In this document: positions 33,730 through 41,546 of the stretch, piece after piece
Numbering within the stretch: position 1 is the first letter of the stretch
Layout of the letters: every line of letters begins with the position of its first letter
Source of the DNA: Paraburkholderia silviterrae
GTDB taxonomy: Bacteria > Pseudomonadota > Gammaproteobacteria > Burkholderiales > Burkholderiaceae
DNA length: 64,000 nucleotides
NCBI RefSeq assembly: GCF_004353915.1
Contig: NZ_SMRP01000010.1
Coordinates: forward strand, 168,417-232,416
Direction: 5' to 3'
Notes under the pieces: generated by a model
What the model was told of the DNA's origin: nothing
Database searches by the model: none
What the model saw: only the letters and a program-made list of their open reading frames with translations
Position numbers and translations under genes: made by a program

Positions 33730-34203
33730 TCAAATGGGATAAATGAGCGAGTTGGGAATCATCTCGCTGTCGAACACGCACACACGCGACTCGAACTTCA
33801 ACCCCGCATCGGTGCGGCGGATCGTGTCGACATAGCGACCCACGTTGAACACCGTGGATATTTCATCGGGCTTGGTGCGAAACACCGCATAGTTCGCCTC
33901 TGCGCGGATGCGCTCCGCGTCTACGCCGAGAATGCGCGGGGCGCCCACCACGTGCCGCTGGTAATACGGGTCGTGGAAGATGGTCTCGGTCGTGCCGTAG
34001 ACGCGGTCCTGCAACATGCCACGGCTCTCGAAGGCAAGTGTGGCGAGTGGGTAGCCACGCTCGAAATTCTCCCGTGGCTGCACCTTGTAGATGCATTCCT
34101 CGGTAAAGAATTCAGGCCACTTGTCGAGCTGATTTTCGTCCAGCGCCGCCGCGTAGTCGGCATAGAGCGCGAGCAAATGTTGATACGTTTCGAAGTCGAG
34201 CAT
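33730..34203 (-). CDS. nagH: Salicylate 5-hydroxylase-type oxygenase beta subunit, pair 2
   Basis: A 157-residue small subunit with 'LALYADYAAALDENQLDKWPEFF', 'CIYKVQPRENFERGYPLATL' and 'FHDPYYQRHVVGAP', ending 'NSLIYPI'. It is closely similar to beta1 (28511-28987). The start ATG lies one base after the alpha2 stop, so it is translationally coupled. With alpha2, ferredoxin and reductase it forms the complete set for hydroxylating salicylate to gentisate (inferred from the adjacent gentisate dioxygenase). Confidence 0.92.
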   Translation of the reverse strand: MLDFETYQHLLALYADYAAALDENQLDKWPEFFTEECIYKVQPRENFERGYPLATLAFESRGMLQDRVYGTTETIFHDPYYQRHVVGAPRILGVDAERIRAEANYAVFRTKPDEISTVFNVGRYVDTIRRTDAGLKFESRVCVFDSEMIPNSLIYPI

Positions 34204-34204
34204 T

Positions 34205-35461
34205 TCAGGCCTCCATCACCTGGCGCCAGTACTTGTACATTCCGCGGATCAGCGTCTCCGTCACCATGTGATCGGTGTCGGCCACTTCGCGCCCGCCCAG
34301 TTCCGCAATCGTCCGATAGAACGGCTTCTGCTCGAATCCTTCCTGCGAGAACTCGATCACTTCGCCGTCGTCCGCCGATACGAAGCCGGCCGGACCGAAG
34401 AGATTCGCCTGGCGAAGGCGCCGGCGCGTCATTTCATCGGTGTCTTCTTCGAAGCCGAAGTGCGTCCACACGAAGTCGAACGACCCGTTACCCGTGGGCT
34501 GAATATGGCGCGTCGATAACGAATTGACCTGCTGCTGGATTATCACGCTCGGAAAGAGCGTCATCATCACGGCCGTCGGCTCGCCCCACCAGGGCTCTTT
34601 CACCACGTCGAGGATGCGCTCGTCGTGCAGACTCATCTGCTCCTTGAAGCTCGACACGCCCTTCGTCACATCGTTCTTTCCACCCGCGCCGCGCGTCGAG
34701 ATCATCGCCGCGTGACGGAAATGCTCGTCCATCTTCATCTCGGACTTGTTGTCGGCACGCCAGAGACCGAATGTCACGAACCACGTGTGAAGCAGGCCCG
34801 GGTGATACGGGTCCTTGATGTTCTCCTGCATCAGCTTCCAGTTGCCGGGGATGCGTTGCCGGTTGTAACCCAGGATTGTCAGCTTGCGGCCATTGAATAC
34901 GCGGTCAAAATAAGCCACGATCGTCGGTCCCAGATAGTCCTCGAGCGAGGGCAGATCATGATCGAACGATGCGAATACCACGCCATTGCGCGTTGCGATC
35001 TTGAGTTTCGTGAGGCCGTGATCCTTCGGATCGAAGTCCGCGGGCATGCCGCCGTTGACTTTTCCGTCGAGTTTCACGCCCCGGCGGAAAGGCACGCCAA
35101 CGAGATTGCCCTTCAGATCGTAGTTCCACTGGTGATAAGGGCAGGTGAAATCCTTGCGGTTGCCGAACTTCTCACGGCAAAAGCGAACGCCACGATGCGC
35201 GCAGACATTCTCGACGGCATAGATCTCGCCGTCGGCTGCGCGGCTTACGATAACCGAGCGCTCGCCCACCACGGTACGCTTGAAATCGCCCGGATTCGGT
35301 ATCTCCGCCTCCAGCGCGACGTAGCACCAATGCCCTGAATAGAAGAAGCGCTCGAGTTCGCGCTTGTAGATAGCTTCGTCCGTATAGGCCGAAAACGGAA
35401 TCCGGCTGCTGCCCTCGTCCTTCCAGGCAGGTTTCATGAAAACAACGGGAACCTCATTCAT
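34205..35461 (-). CDS. nagG: Salicylate 5-hydroxylase-type oxygenase alpha subunit, pair 2
   Basis: A catalytic subunit of 418 residues. Rieske ligands are Cys87, His89, Cys107 and His110; mononuclear iron ligands Asp217, His220 and His225. It is highly similar in sequence and length to alpha1 (28984-30246), with long identical stretches such as 'GYNRQRIPGNWKLMQENIKD'. It lies in one operon with a plant-type ferredoxin reductase upstream and a Rieske ferredoxin, gentisate dioxygenase and fumarylpyruvate hydrolase downstream, the same gene set as the nag pathway of Ralstonia U2. The expected reaction is salicylate to gentisate with NADH and O2. Anthranilate or a substituted salicylate cannot be excluded. 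Confidence 0.93.
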   Translation of the reverse strand: MNEVPVVFMKPAWKDEGSSRIPFSAYTDEAIYKRELERFFYSGHWCYVALEAEIPNPGDFKRTVVGERSVIVSRAADGEIYAVENVCAHRGVRFCREKFGNRKDFTCPYHQWNYDLKGNLVGVPFRRGVKLDGKVNGGMPADFDPKDHGLTKLKIATRNGVVFASFDHDLPSLEDYLGPTIVAYFDRVFNGRKLTILGYNRQRIPGNWKLMQENIKDPYHPGLLHTWFVTFGLWRADNKSEMKMDEHFRHAAMISTRGAGGKNDVTKGVSSFKEQMSLHDERILDVVKEPWWGEPTAVMMTLFPSVIIQQQVNSLSTRHIQPTGNGSFDFVWTHFGFEEDTDEMTRRRLRQANLFGPAGFVSADDGEVIEFSQEGFEQKPFYRTIAELGGREVADTDHMVTETLIRGMYKYWRQVMEA

Positions 35462-35500
35462 GCTGTGTCTCCGAGGATCGGGTTATGTGGCGACGCCGCG

Positions 35501-36490
35501 CTATCGGACGCCACTCGAATAGAACGCGTCGGCGTAGATGCGCTCGGGTGCGACACCTCTTTCGCGCAGCAGTATCGCGGCCGCATCCACCATGACGGGC
35601 GCCCCCGCGACATAGGCGGTCCAGCCGCTCATGTCGCGCCAGTCAGCGCCAACGGCCTGGGTCACCACACCATTGCGGTAACCGTGCGCTTGCACGCCCG
35701 AGGCAACGACGGTGTGAAACTTCATGCGCGGCAGCCGCCCCTGCAGTTCCCGAAGCCACGGTTCGCCGTAGATATCCACCCTGGAGCGCACGCCGAAATA
35801 GACATGCACGTCGTTGTCCATCTCGACCTCGGCCATGCCGCGCAAGATCGAAAGAATCGGTGCGAGCCCGGTCCCCCCGGCGATGCACACGATGGGACCT
35901 TCCGTCTTGCGGCGCAGATAGGCGGTGCCCAGCGGCCCGCTCACACGCACACTGTCGCCTACCTTCAATTCGTTGACGACGTACGACGTCGCGCGGCCAT
36001 CGGGCACGAGCCGGATATGAAACTCGATTTCGTCGGGGTTCTGCGTAACCGCCATCGAATACGGCCGGATATGCTCCGGGGTGAACTGAAGATTCGCGTA
36101 CTGGCCAGGCGAAAACCCGAACGGCTTGGGCAGCTTCAGGCGCAGGCGCTTGATGTCGTGCGTCAGGTCATCAATGGACAACACAGTAGTCCTGATGATC
36201 TTTGCCGGATGAACGACGATCTCGTCGACCTCGGGTATTTCGATCGCGCAATTGTCGATAAGCGTCGTCTGGCATGCCAGCACGGTTGCGCCCTCGTTCA
36301 TGGGGGCATTCGATTCGCCGCCACCGGTCACGAGCACGCGCCCGGCGGCTACCTGGCAGCGGCACGTTCCGCAACGCCCTGACATGCAGCTATACGAAAC
36401 AGGAATCTGGTTGGCTAGCAGTACGTCGAGCAGGTTGTCTCCAGCACGTACGTCCAGTGTCTGCTGAAGCGGCAGGATGGACAGTTCCAT
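35501..36490 (-). CDS. nagAa: Oxygenase ferredoxin reductase with N-terminal 2Fe-2S domain
   Basis: A 329-residue electron-transfer protein. An N-terminal plant-type 2Fe-2S domain has Cys35, Cys40, Cys43 and Cys73. The FAD domain (about 100-200) has 'RPYSMAVTQNPDEIEFHIRLV' in pieces, and the NAD domain (about 205-329) has 'GGTGLAPILSILRGM'. It passes electrons from NADH to the Rieske ferredoxin. It is first in its operon, divergent from a NahR-type LysR gene across 133 bases, and the alpha2 gene follows after 39 bases. Confidence 0.94.
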   Translation of the reverse strand: MELSILPLQQTLDVRAGDNLLDVLLANQIPVSYSCMSGRCGTCRCQVAAGRVLVTGGGESNAPMNEGATVLACQTTLIDNCAIEIPEVDEIVVHPAKIIRTTVLSIDDLTHDIKRLRLKLPKPFGFSPGQYANLQFTPEHIRPYSMAVTQNPDEIEFHIRLVPDGRATSYVVNELKVGDSVRVSGPLGTAYLRRKTEGPIVCIAGGTGLAPILSILRGMAEVEMDNDVHVYFGVRSRVDIYGEPWLRELQGRLPRMKFHTVVASGVQAHGYRNGVVTQAVGADWRDMSGWTAYVAGAPVMVDAAAILLRERGVAPERIYADAFYSSGVR

Positions 36491-36518
36491 GGTACCGGTG
36501 TCTCCGCGTTGATTTTGG

Positions 36519-36528
36519 ATGAATTCAT
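36519..36528. promoter_or_regulatory. Palindrome upstream of the ferredoxin reductase operon
   Basis: A perfect 10-base palindrome (ATGAATTCAT), 29 bases from the reductase start, in the divergent region with the LysR gene. Possible part of the promoter/operator. Confidence 0.3.
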
Positions 36529-36577
36529 GTTGCCAGAGGCCAACTTATAAATGAACAGAAGATGGCTGATACGTCAC

Positions 36578-36592
36578 ATCACCGCCAGTGAT
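36578..36592. promoter_or_regulatory. LysR (NahR-like) box
   Basis: A perfect ATCAC-N5-GTGAT inverted repeat of 15 bases in the divergent reductase/lysR region, 31 bases before the regulator start and about 88 bases before the reductase start. The right half resembles the NahR site ending in TGAT. The position fits an activator site that also autoregulates. Confidence 0.5.
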
Positions 36593-36623
36593 AACATGGC
36601 GGCGGAACGCGGAGAGTCTAGCC

Positions 36624-37526
36624 ATGGAACTGCACGACATCGACCTGAACTTGCTGGTGGTTTTCAACGAACTGCTGCGCCAGCGCCGGGTGTCGGCCGT
36701 TGCCGAGACGCTGGGCATTTCGCAGCCCGGCATCAGCAACGCCCTCAACCGTCTGCGCCGCCTGCTGGGAGACGAGTTGTTCCTGCGCACGTCCAGAGGC
36801 ATGATTCCCACTCCCTTCGCCGAGACGCTCGCGGAACCCATCGGGTTCGCGCTCGGCGCCATACATGACACGCTCAATGCGAAGACAACGTTCAACCCTG
36901 CATCGAGCACCCGCACTTTCACCCTCGCGATGACGGACATCGGCGAGATCTATTTCCTTCCTGCGCTCATGAAACGGCTCGGCCAGGTTGCGCCAAACGT
37001 GTTGATCAGCACTGCGCACGACGCCTCCGAAACGTTGCAGGACGAAATGGAGGCGGGGCGCGTCGATCTGGCGATCGGATTCATCCCCGATCTGAAGACA
37101 GGGATTTTCCAGCGGCGTCTTTTTCGACAGCGCTATGTTTGCCTCTTCCGCAAAGGGCACCCGCTCGGCAAGACGGGCATGACGCTCGCCGCATTCCGCG
37201 AAGCGGAGCATGTATCGATCGTGGCCGAGGGCACCGGACATGGGATCGTGGACGAGGTGATCCAGCGCGCAGGCATCACACGCAACTTGCGCTTGCGCGT
37301 GCCGCATTTCGTTGCCGTTGGACATATCCTCCAGACGACGGATCTCATTGCCGTCGTGCCGCAAGCGTTCGCGGCGGGGACGCTCGAACCCTTTGGACTT
37401 GAATCGGCGCCATGCCCGGTCAAGATTCCGGATATCGTCATCAACGTCCTTTGGCACGCAAAGAATCATCGTGAGCCGGGCAACCAATGGCTGCGCCAGC
37501 TCATCTTCGACGAGTTTTCCGTATAG
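36624..37526 (+). CDS. nagR: NahR/NagR-type LysR regulator, copy 2
   Basis: A 300-residue LysR activator. It starts 'MELHDIDLNLLVVFNELL', has 'ETLGISQPGISNALNRLRR', 'RTSRGMIPTPFAETLAEP' and the group-specific 'FTLAMTDIGEIYFLPALM', and ends 'NVLWHAKNHREPGNQWLRQL'. These blocks match salicylate-responsive NahR/NagR. The ATG at 36624 follows 'GGAGAG'. Divergent from the ferredoxin reductase operon, it is the likely salicylate-dependent activator of alpha2-beta2 and the gentisate genes. It is closer to NahR than the first copy at 30521. Confidence 0.92.
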   Translation: MELHDIDLNLLVVFNELLRQRRVSAVAETLGISQPGISNALNRLRRLLGDELFLRTSRGMIPTPFAETLAEPIGFALGAIHDTLNAKTTFNPASSTRTFTLAMTDIGEIYFLPALMKRLGQVAPNVLISTAHDASETLQDEMEAGRVDLAIGFIPDLKTGIFQRRLFRQRYVCLFRKGHPLGKTGMTLAAFREAEHVSIVAEGTGHGIVDEVIQRAGITRNLRLRVPHFVAVGHILQTTDLIAVVPQAFAAGTLEPFGLESAPCPVKIPDIVINVLWHAKNHREPGNQWLRQLIFDEFSV

Positions 37527-37546
37527 AAACCCGGTTCCGGCAAGCG

Positions 37547-38269
37547 TTACCGAAGGCTTTGGGCGAGCAATCTCAACATGCGCTCGTCCGCGGCCAGGAA
37601 GGCATCCCGGTTGAAGGCCTCTTCACGCAAGGGATTGAAGAACCCATGCTTTGCGCCCTCGTACGCAAATACGGTGGCGTTTTCCATGCCGCTGACCGCC
37701 TGCGCAACGATCTTCCTGTGCTCGGGCAGTATGTGCGTGTCCTCTTCGCCAACGTGATACTGCAGCGGGCAATCGATAGCGCGCAATTCTTCCAGATGCT
37801 CATGAACCCGCACGCCGTAGAACGAAACCGCAGCGTCGCAAGGAAACCGTGCCGCGTACCGGAGTGCGAGCAGGCCGCCAATGCAGAACCCCACTACGGC
37901 CAGCTTGCCGTTGGAGCCCGGCAAGTGACGAGCCCACTGCGCAATGGTGTTGCAATGATCGAGAGCCGTTTCCGGATCGTAGGCTTGCATCAGCGCAAAG
38001 CCCCGTTTGCGGTCTGCCTCGCTATAGCCCAGATCGACCCGGCGCTCCACATGACCGAATACGTCCGCGCACACAACCCGGTAGCCCTTCTCGCTCAACT
38101 TTGTCGCGATGGTCCGGATCGCCGCGTTGACGCCGAAGATTTCCTGAAGCAGCAACACCGTGCCGCGCGGCGCCTCGTGCTCGCCTTCGGTTGGTCCCGC
38201 GCAGAACGCTTCAATGTTTCCGTCTTGAGAGACCGTGTGCCAGCCCAACGGGAACTGTGCGGTATTCAT
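37547..38269 (-). CDS. Dienelactone hydrolase family protein
   Basis: A 240-residue alpha/beta hydrolase. The triad is Cys129 ('GFCIGG'), Asp177 ('VGEEDTHI') and His208 ('GAKHGFFN'). The spacings of 48 and 31 residues equal those of classical dienelactone hydrolase ClcD (Cys123, Asp171, His202). It hydrolyses enol lactones to maleylacetate-type acids. Its ATG overlaps the stop of the cupin dioxygenase gene by four bases, so the two products are expected to act in sequence: ring cleavage, lactone formation, lactone hydrolysis. Confidence 0.9.
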   Translation of the reverse strand: MNTAQFPLGWHTVSQDGNIEAFCAGPTEGEHEAPRGTVLLLQEIFGVNAAIRTIATKLSEKGYRVVCADVFGHVERRVDLGYSEADRKRGFALMQAYDPETALDHCNTIAQWARHLPGSNGKLAVVGFCIGGLLALRYAARFPCDAAVSFYGVRVHEHLEELRAIDCPLQYHVGEEDTHILPEHRKIVAQAVSGMENATVFAYEGAKHGFFNPLREEAFNRDAFLAADERMLRLLAQSLR

Positions 38270-39363
38270 GCTGCCTCCAGTTCGACGATCGCGCCGTCGT
38301 TCGTGCGGCCCTGCTTGCGCATCAGCCCCAGTTTGGTCAGCGACGGCGAATCGGTCACCGAGTAGAGCACGGCCTCGCCGCCAACCGCTTCATGGTGATA
38401 CCAAACCCATGCAGGCACGCAAAACACGTCGTTGGGTTTCCAGTCGAAACGCACGCCGTTGATCTCGGTCGTCCCGCTGCCTTCGAGCACGACAAAGACC
38501 GACGAAGCGGTGCTGCGCTGCGACAGCGCTTTCTCCCCGGCTCTAAGCAACGTACTCCGGTGTGACATGGTCGGCATGACCGACCCGCCGCTCACCGGGT
38601 TGGTATATTCGACCGTAATGGCGTCATAAGGACTACCTGGGAGATCGGCCATGGCTTTGAGCGCCTCGCGCGTATCCTGCCAGCGGTAGACGAACATCGG
38701 GGAATGATCGACGCTGCCTCTTTGGTGGTCGACGAAGGTTGGCGTAATGCCGCCGTACGAGTAAAGGCGCGTGGAGTATCCCGAGGGCCGGCTGATCGAC
38801 TGGGTCGTTTTCGTTTGCCCTTCTTCGGCGTAATCGAACTCGAACCTCGTTGAGTTGAGCGCCTCGATTAGCGGGACGTCGAGCACGTCCACCCAGACGA
38901 CCGGCTCCGTGCCGTCGTTGCCGTGATCATGCCAGCAGCCATGAGGCGTCAGCACGAGGTCGCCGCGCGACATCGGAATCTTCTCGCCCGCCACCGTGGT
39001 GAACCCGCCGTTGCCTTGCAGTACGAAACGGCTGGCGCACGGCGTATGGCGATGGACCGGCGCGCTCTCCCCCGGGTTGTACAGCGAATAGGCGGCGAAC
39101 AACGTCGAGGTGATGTACGGCTTGCCGCCCAACCCTGGATTGGCGAACACCAAAGCGCGCCGCTCACACTCCTCGATTGGCACGGTCTTCGACGCACTCG
39201 CGAGCCGCGGGTTGATCTCGGACCACTGCCACAGATGCGGCACGGCCGTCTTGCGTGGTTCCCGGATTTCGATGTCCTCGCGCTCCTTCCAGAACTCCAC
39301 GAGGTTGAGCGCGGATGCGTCGCGCGAGAGTGTGGCGCGCACGCCGGATTGTTCATGTTGCAT
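38266..39363 (-). CDS. Gentisate/salicylate 1,2-dioxygenase-like cupin enzyme
   Basis: A 365-residue bicupin dioxygenase related to gentisate dioxygenase but clearly divergent from the one at 32341. Metal ligands His104 and His106 ('PVHRHTPCASRF') and His145 ('CWHDHGN') are present; a C-terminal 'WYHHEA' block is in the second cupin. The start at 39363 follows 'AGGAGGGACATCACC'. Relatives ring-cleave salicylate, 5-halo- or 5-nitrosalicylate, or 1-hydroxy-2-naphthoate directly. Coupling with a dienelactone hydrolase and the divergent IclR gene suggests a substrate whose ring-cleavage product lactonises, such as a 5-substituted salicylate (inference). Confidence 0.88.
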   Translation of the reverse strand: MQHEQSGVRATLSRDASALNLVEFWKEREDIEIREPRKTAVPHLWQWSEINPRLASASKTVPIEECERRALVFANPGLGGKPYITSTLFAAYSLYNPGESAPVHRHTPCASRFVLQGNGGFTTVAGEKIPMSRGDLVLTPHGCWHDHGNDGTEPVVWVDVLDVPLIEALNSTRFEFDYAEEGQTKTTQSISRPSGYSTRLYSYGGITPTFVDHQRGSVDHSPMFVYRWQDTREALKAMADLPGSPYDAITVEYTNPVSGGSVMPTMSHRSTLLRAGEKALSQRSTASSVFVVLEGSGTTEINGVRFDWKPNDVFCVPAWVWYHHEAVGGEAVLYSVTDSPSLTKLGLMRKQGRTNDGAIVELEAA

Positions 39364-39401
39364 GGTGATGTCCCTCCTGGTCTGCTGCGTGTTGATATTA
39401 C

Positions 39402-39423
39402 ATTGTATGATGCATCGAACAAT
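39402..39423. promoter_or_regulatory. Palindromic operator upstream of the second ring-cleavage dioxygenase
   Basis: A 22-base dyad with outer ATTGT/ACAAT arms and a central perfect GATGCATC, matching its reverse complement at 18 of 22 positions. It lies 39 bases upstream of the dioxygenase start in the divergent region with the IclR gene, so it is an IclR-site candidate. Confidence 0.55.
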
Positions 39424-39553
39424 ATAAGATGAAAAACGGGCTGTCAAGCCGGTGCTTAACGAAGGCTTCAGACGTTTGGGGGACAGGGCAAGTTGATAGC
39501 AAGGCACGCCGCTGATACGCTTCGCATCAGTCCACACAAGGAAGGCGATAACC

Positions 39554-40393
39554 GTGCAAAAGAAGGCTGAAGACGTCGAGCCGGCCGAGCAGACAGATGA
39601 CCAGCGTCCCGGCATTCAGTCCGTTGAAATCGGCGCCGAAATATTGAGTGCGCTGGCGACTTTCGGCAGACCCGTGCCCTTGCGCTCGCTTGCGGCGAAA
39701 TGCGGGATGCCGGTGGGCAAGGTGCACCGCTATCTGGTGAGCCTGACGCGCTCGGGACTGGTCGAGCAGGACGCGTTGAGCGGCCATTACGGGGTGGGCA
39801 GGAGCGCCATCGCGATTGGGCTCTCCGGACTTTGGGCGTGCTCGCCAGTCAAGGAGGCCGCCCGCGCAATAGCACAGTTGAGAGACGCCACTCAGGAAAC
39901 GACCTTCGGCGCGATCTGGACCGACGTGGGTCCCACTGTCTGCTTGCTGGAGGAATCCGACCGGCCGATTTACATGAACGTGCGCGTGGGTGCGCTATTG
40001 CCGGTCTACCAGAGCGCGGCCGGCCGGGTATTCGCCGCTCACTTGCCCGAGGAACTCATCAAGCGAGTCGTCAAGCTTCAGGAGCATGCGCTGTCGACAC
40101 CCGTGGCGAAGTTGACATCCGTCCAGGCACGCGAGCTCCATCAGGAAACACGCGCAAACGGCTATGCGGGAGTCGCGGGATCGAGCGTGCCTGGTGTGAA
40201 CGCCGTCGCCGCCCCGGTCCATGATTACAAGGGCAACGTCACTGTCGTAATCGGGCTGCTCGGGCGGGAACCTGACTTGCCGCTCTCAGCGGAGTCGGCG
40301 CCGATCAAATCGTTGCTCGATTGTGCCGCGCTTGCTTCGGAGCGGCTCGGATACCGCGCTGGCGCCGCCGGCCAGCAGGAAGTCGAAGACTAA
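39554..40393 (+). CDS. IclR-family regulator
   Basis: A 279-residue IclR protein. The winged helix (about 20-80) has 'GAEILSALATFGRPVPLRSLAAKCGMPVGKVHRYL' in pieces; the effector domain (about 95-265) has 'GPTVCLLEESDRPIYMNVRVGALLPVYQSAAGRVFAA' in pieces and 'GVAGSSVPGVNAVAAPV'. The start is GTG at 39554 behind 'AAGGAAGGCGATAACC'. It is divergent from the cupin dioxygenase/dienelactone hydrolase pair and presumably controls it; IclR relatives often regulate aromatic catabolism. Confidence 0.9.
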   Translation: MQKKAEDVEPAEQTDDQRPGIQSVEIGAEILSALATFGRPVPLRSLAAKCGMPVGKVHRYLVSLTRSGLVEQDALSGHYGVGRSAIAIGLSGLWACSPVKEAARAIAQLRDATQETTFGAIWTDVGPTVCLLEESDRPIYMNVRVGALLPVYQSAAGRVFAAHLPEELIKRVVKLQEHALSTPVAKLTSVQARELHQETRANGYAGVAGSSVPGVNAVAAPVHDYKGNVTVVIGLLGREPDLPLSAESAPIKSLLDCAALASERLGYRAGAAGQQEVED

Positions 40394-40409
40394 GGTTGCG
40401 CACGCAACC
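40394..40409 (+). terminator. Short hairpin after the IclR gene
   Basis: A GGTTGC/GCAACC stem with a 4-base loop directly after the stop codon, between convergent genes. No T-run. Confidence 0.35.
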
Positions 40410-40485
40410 AATATCACCGCCGATCACGTGACCTGGACCCGGGCGCGTCATCAGGATAGTTTCGCGTCTGGTCACCGGAGATCGA

Positions 40486-41397
40486 TCATTTCACCGACGC
40501 GGGGCCCTCGTCGATGCCGGCACCGCACGCCGATGTAATCCATTGAAAGGCGGGCTCAACCGCCGCTGAGCGTGCCGGCAGCGTCGATTTCATGAGCCAC
40601 AGAGGCGGCATTGCAACCCCTGGCACCTGCGGCAGTCGGCACACTCGCTGTTGCGCCAGCGCCTCGCTCGCAAATAGCCGCGAGACCATGGCAATGCCCG
40701 CCTCCCGTTCCGCAGCCGCCACCAGCAAATGCGGATCGACACTCGTCATCACGCGTCGGGTTCGCAGGCCGCTGCGCCGCAGCTCGGGCAACCATGGCGC
40801 CCATTCCTGGGACTGTTCGTGCACGAGCAGCGGTGCGCGCGCCAGCACGTCGGGAAACGGGACCTCGTGCAGCCGACGCGCAGTCTCGGGTCCGCAGATC
40901 GCCACTTTTTCTTGTTCCATCAGCAACCGGCATTCGACATCCGGCGACTTGATCGGTTTGGTCGATACGACGAGATCGATGTCGACGCGGTCGATTTCGG
41001 TCACCTCCATGTCGGTCACGAGCCAGATTTCGACGTCCGGCATCGCGGCGGTCAGTTCGCCCATGCGCGGAATCAGCCAGCCCGAGGCGAACTCCGGCGG
41101 GCAATAGAGCAGCACTGAAGCGGGGTTGCCATAAGGCTCGATCCTCTCGCGCCCGTCGCTCAGCAACGCGAGCGCGTCGGCCACCGTCTGCGCGAACAGC
41201 TTGCCGGCCACGGTCAATACGACGCCACGGCCCATGCGCAGGAAGAGGGACTGTCCCGTCCACTCCTCGAGTTGAAGAATCTGGTGGCTAATCGCCGACT
41301 GGGTCAGGGACAGCTCCTGAGCCGCACGTGTGAACGAGCCCAATCGGGCGGCCGAATCGAAGGCCAGTAATGCCTGGAGGGGTGGGAGTCTGCGCAT
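40486..41397 (-). CDS. LysR-family regulator, GcvA-like
   Basis: A 303-residue LysR protein from the ATG at 41397, which gives 'MRRLPPLQALLAFDSAARLGSFTRAAQEL', the usual start of the GcvA group. The frame is open another 26 codons upstream (ATG at 41448, GTG at 41475), so the N-terminus is uncertain. The helix-turn-helix continues 'LSLTQSAISHQI'; the effector domain contains 'LYCPPEFASGWLIPRMGEL'. It is divergent from the agmatinase gene and likely controls it and the binding protein behind it. Confidence 0.88.
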   Translation of the reverse strand: MRRLPPLQALLAFDSAARLGSFTRAAQELSLTQSAISHQILQLEEWTGQSLFLRMGRGVVLTVAGKLFAQTVADALALLSDGRERIEPYGNPASVLLYCPPEFASGWLIPRMGELTAAMPDVEIWLVTDMEVTEIDRVDIDLVVSTKPIKSPDVECRLLMEQEKVAICGPETARRLHEVPFPDVLARAPLLVHEQSQEWAPWLPELRRSGLRTRRVMTSVDPHLLVAAAEREAGIAMVSRLFASEALAQQRVCRLPQVPGVAMPPLWLMKSTLPARSAAVEPAFQWITSACGAGIDEGPASVK

Positions 41398-41546
41398 CGA
41401 GGTATGAGCGATATCGATAGTTCCAGAAAAATCCTTCGCTTTTTTATCCATCTCTTCTGGCGAATCATAGCGCACATGGGATTCGCGCTAGATGACGCGA
41501 CAACTCATATGAATCAATTTACTAGCTCCTGACTTACCGATAGACC

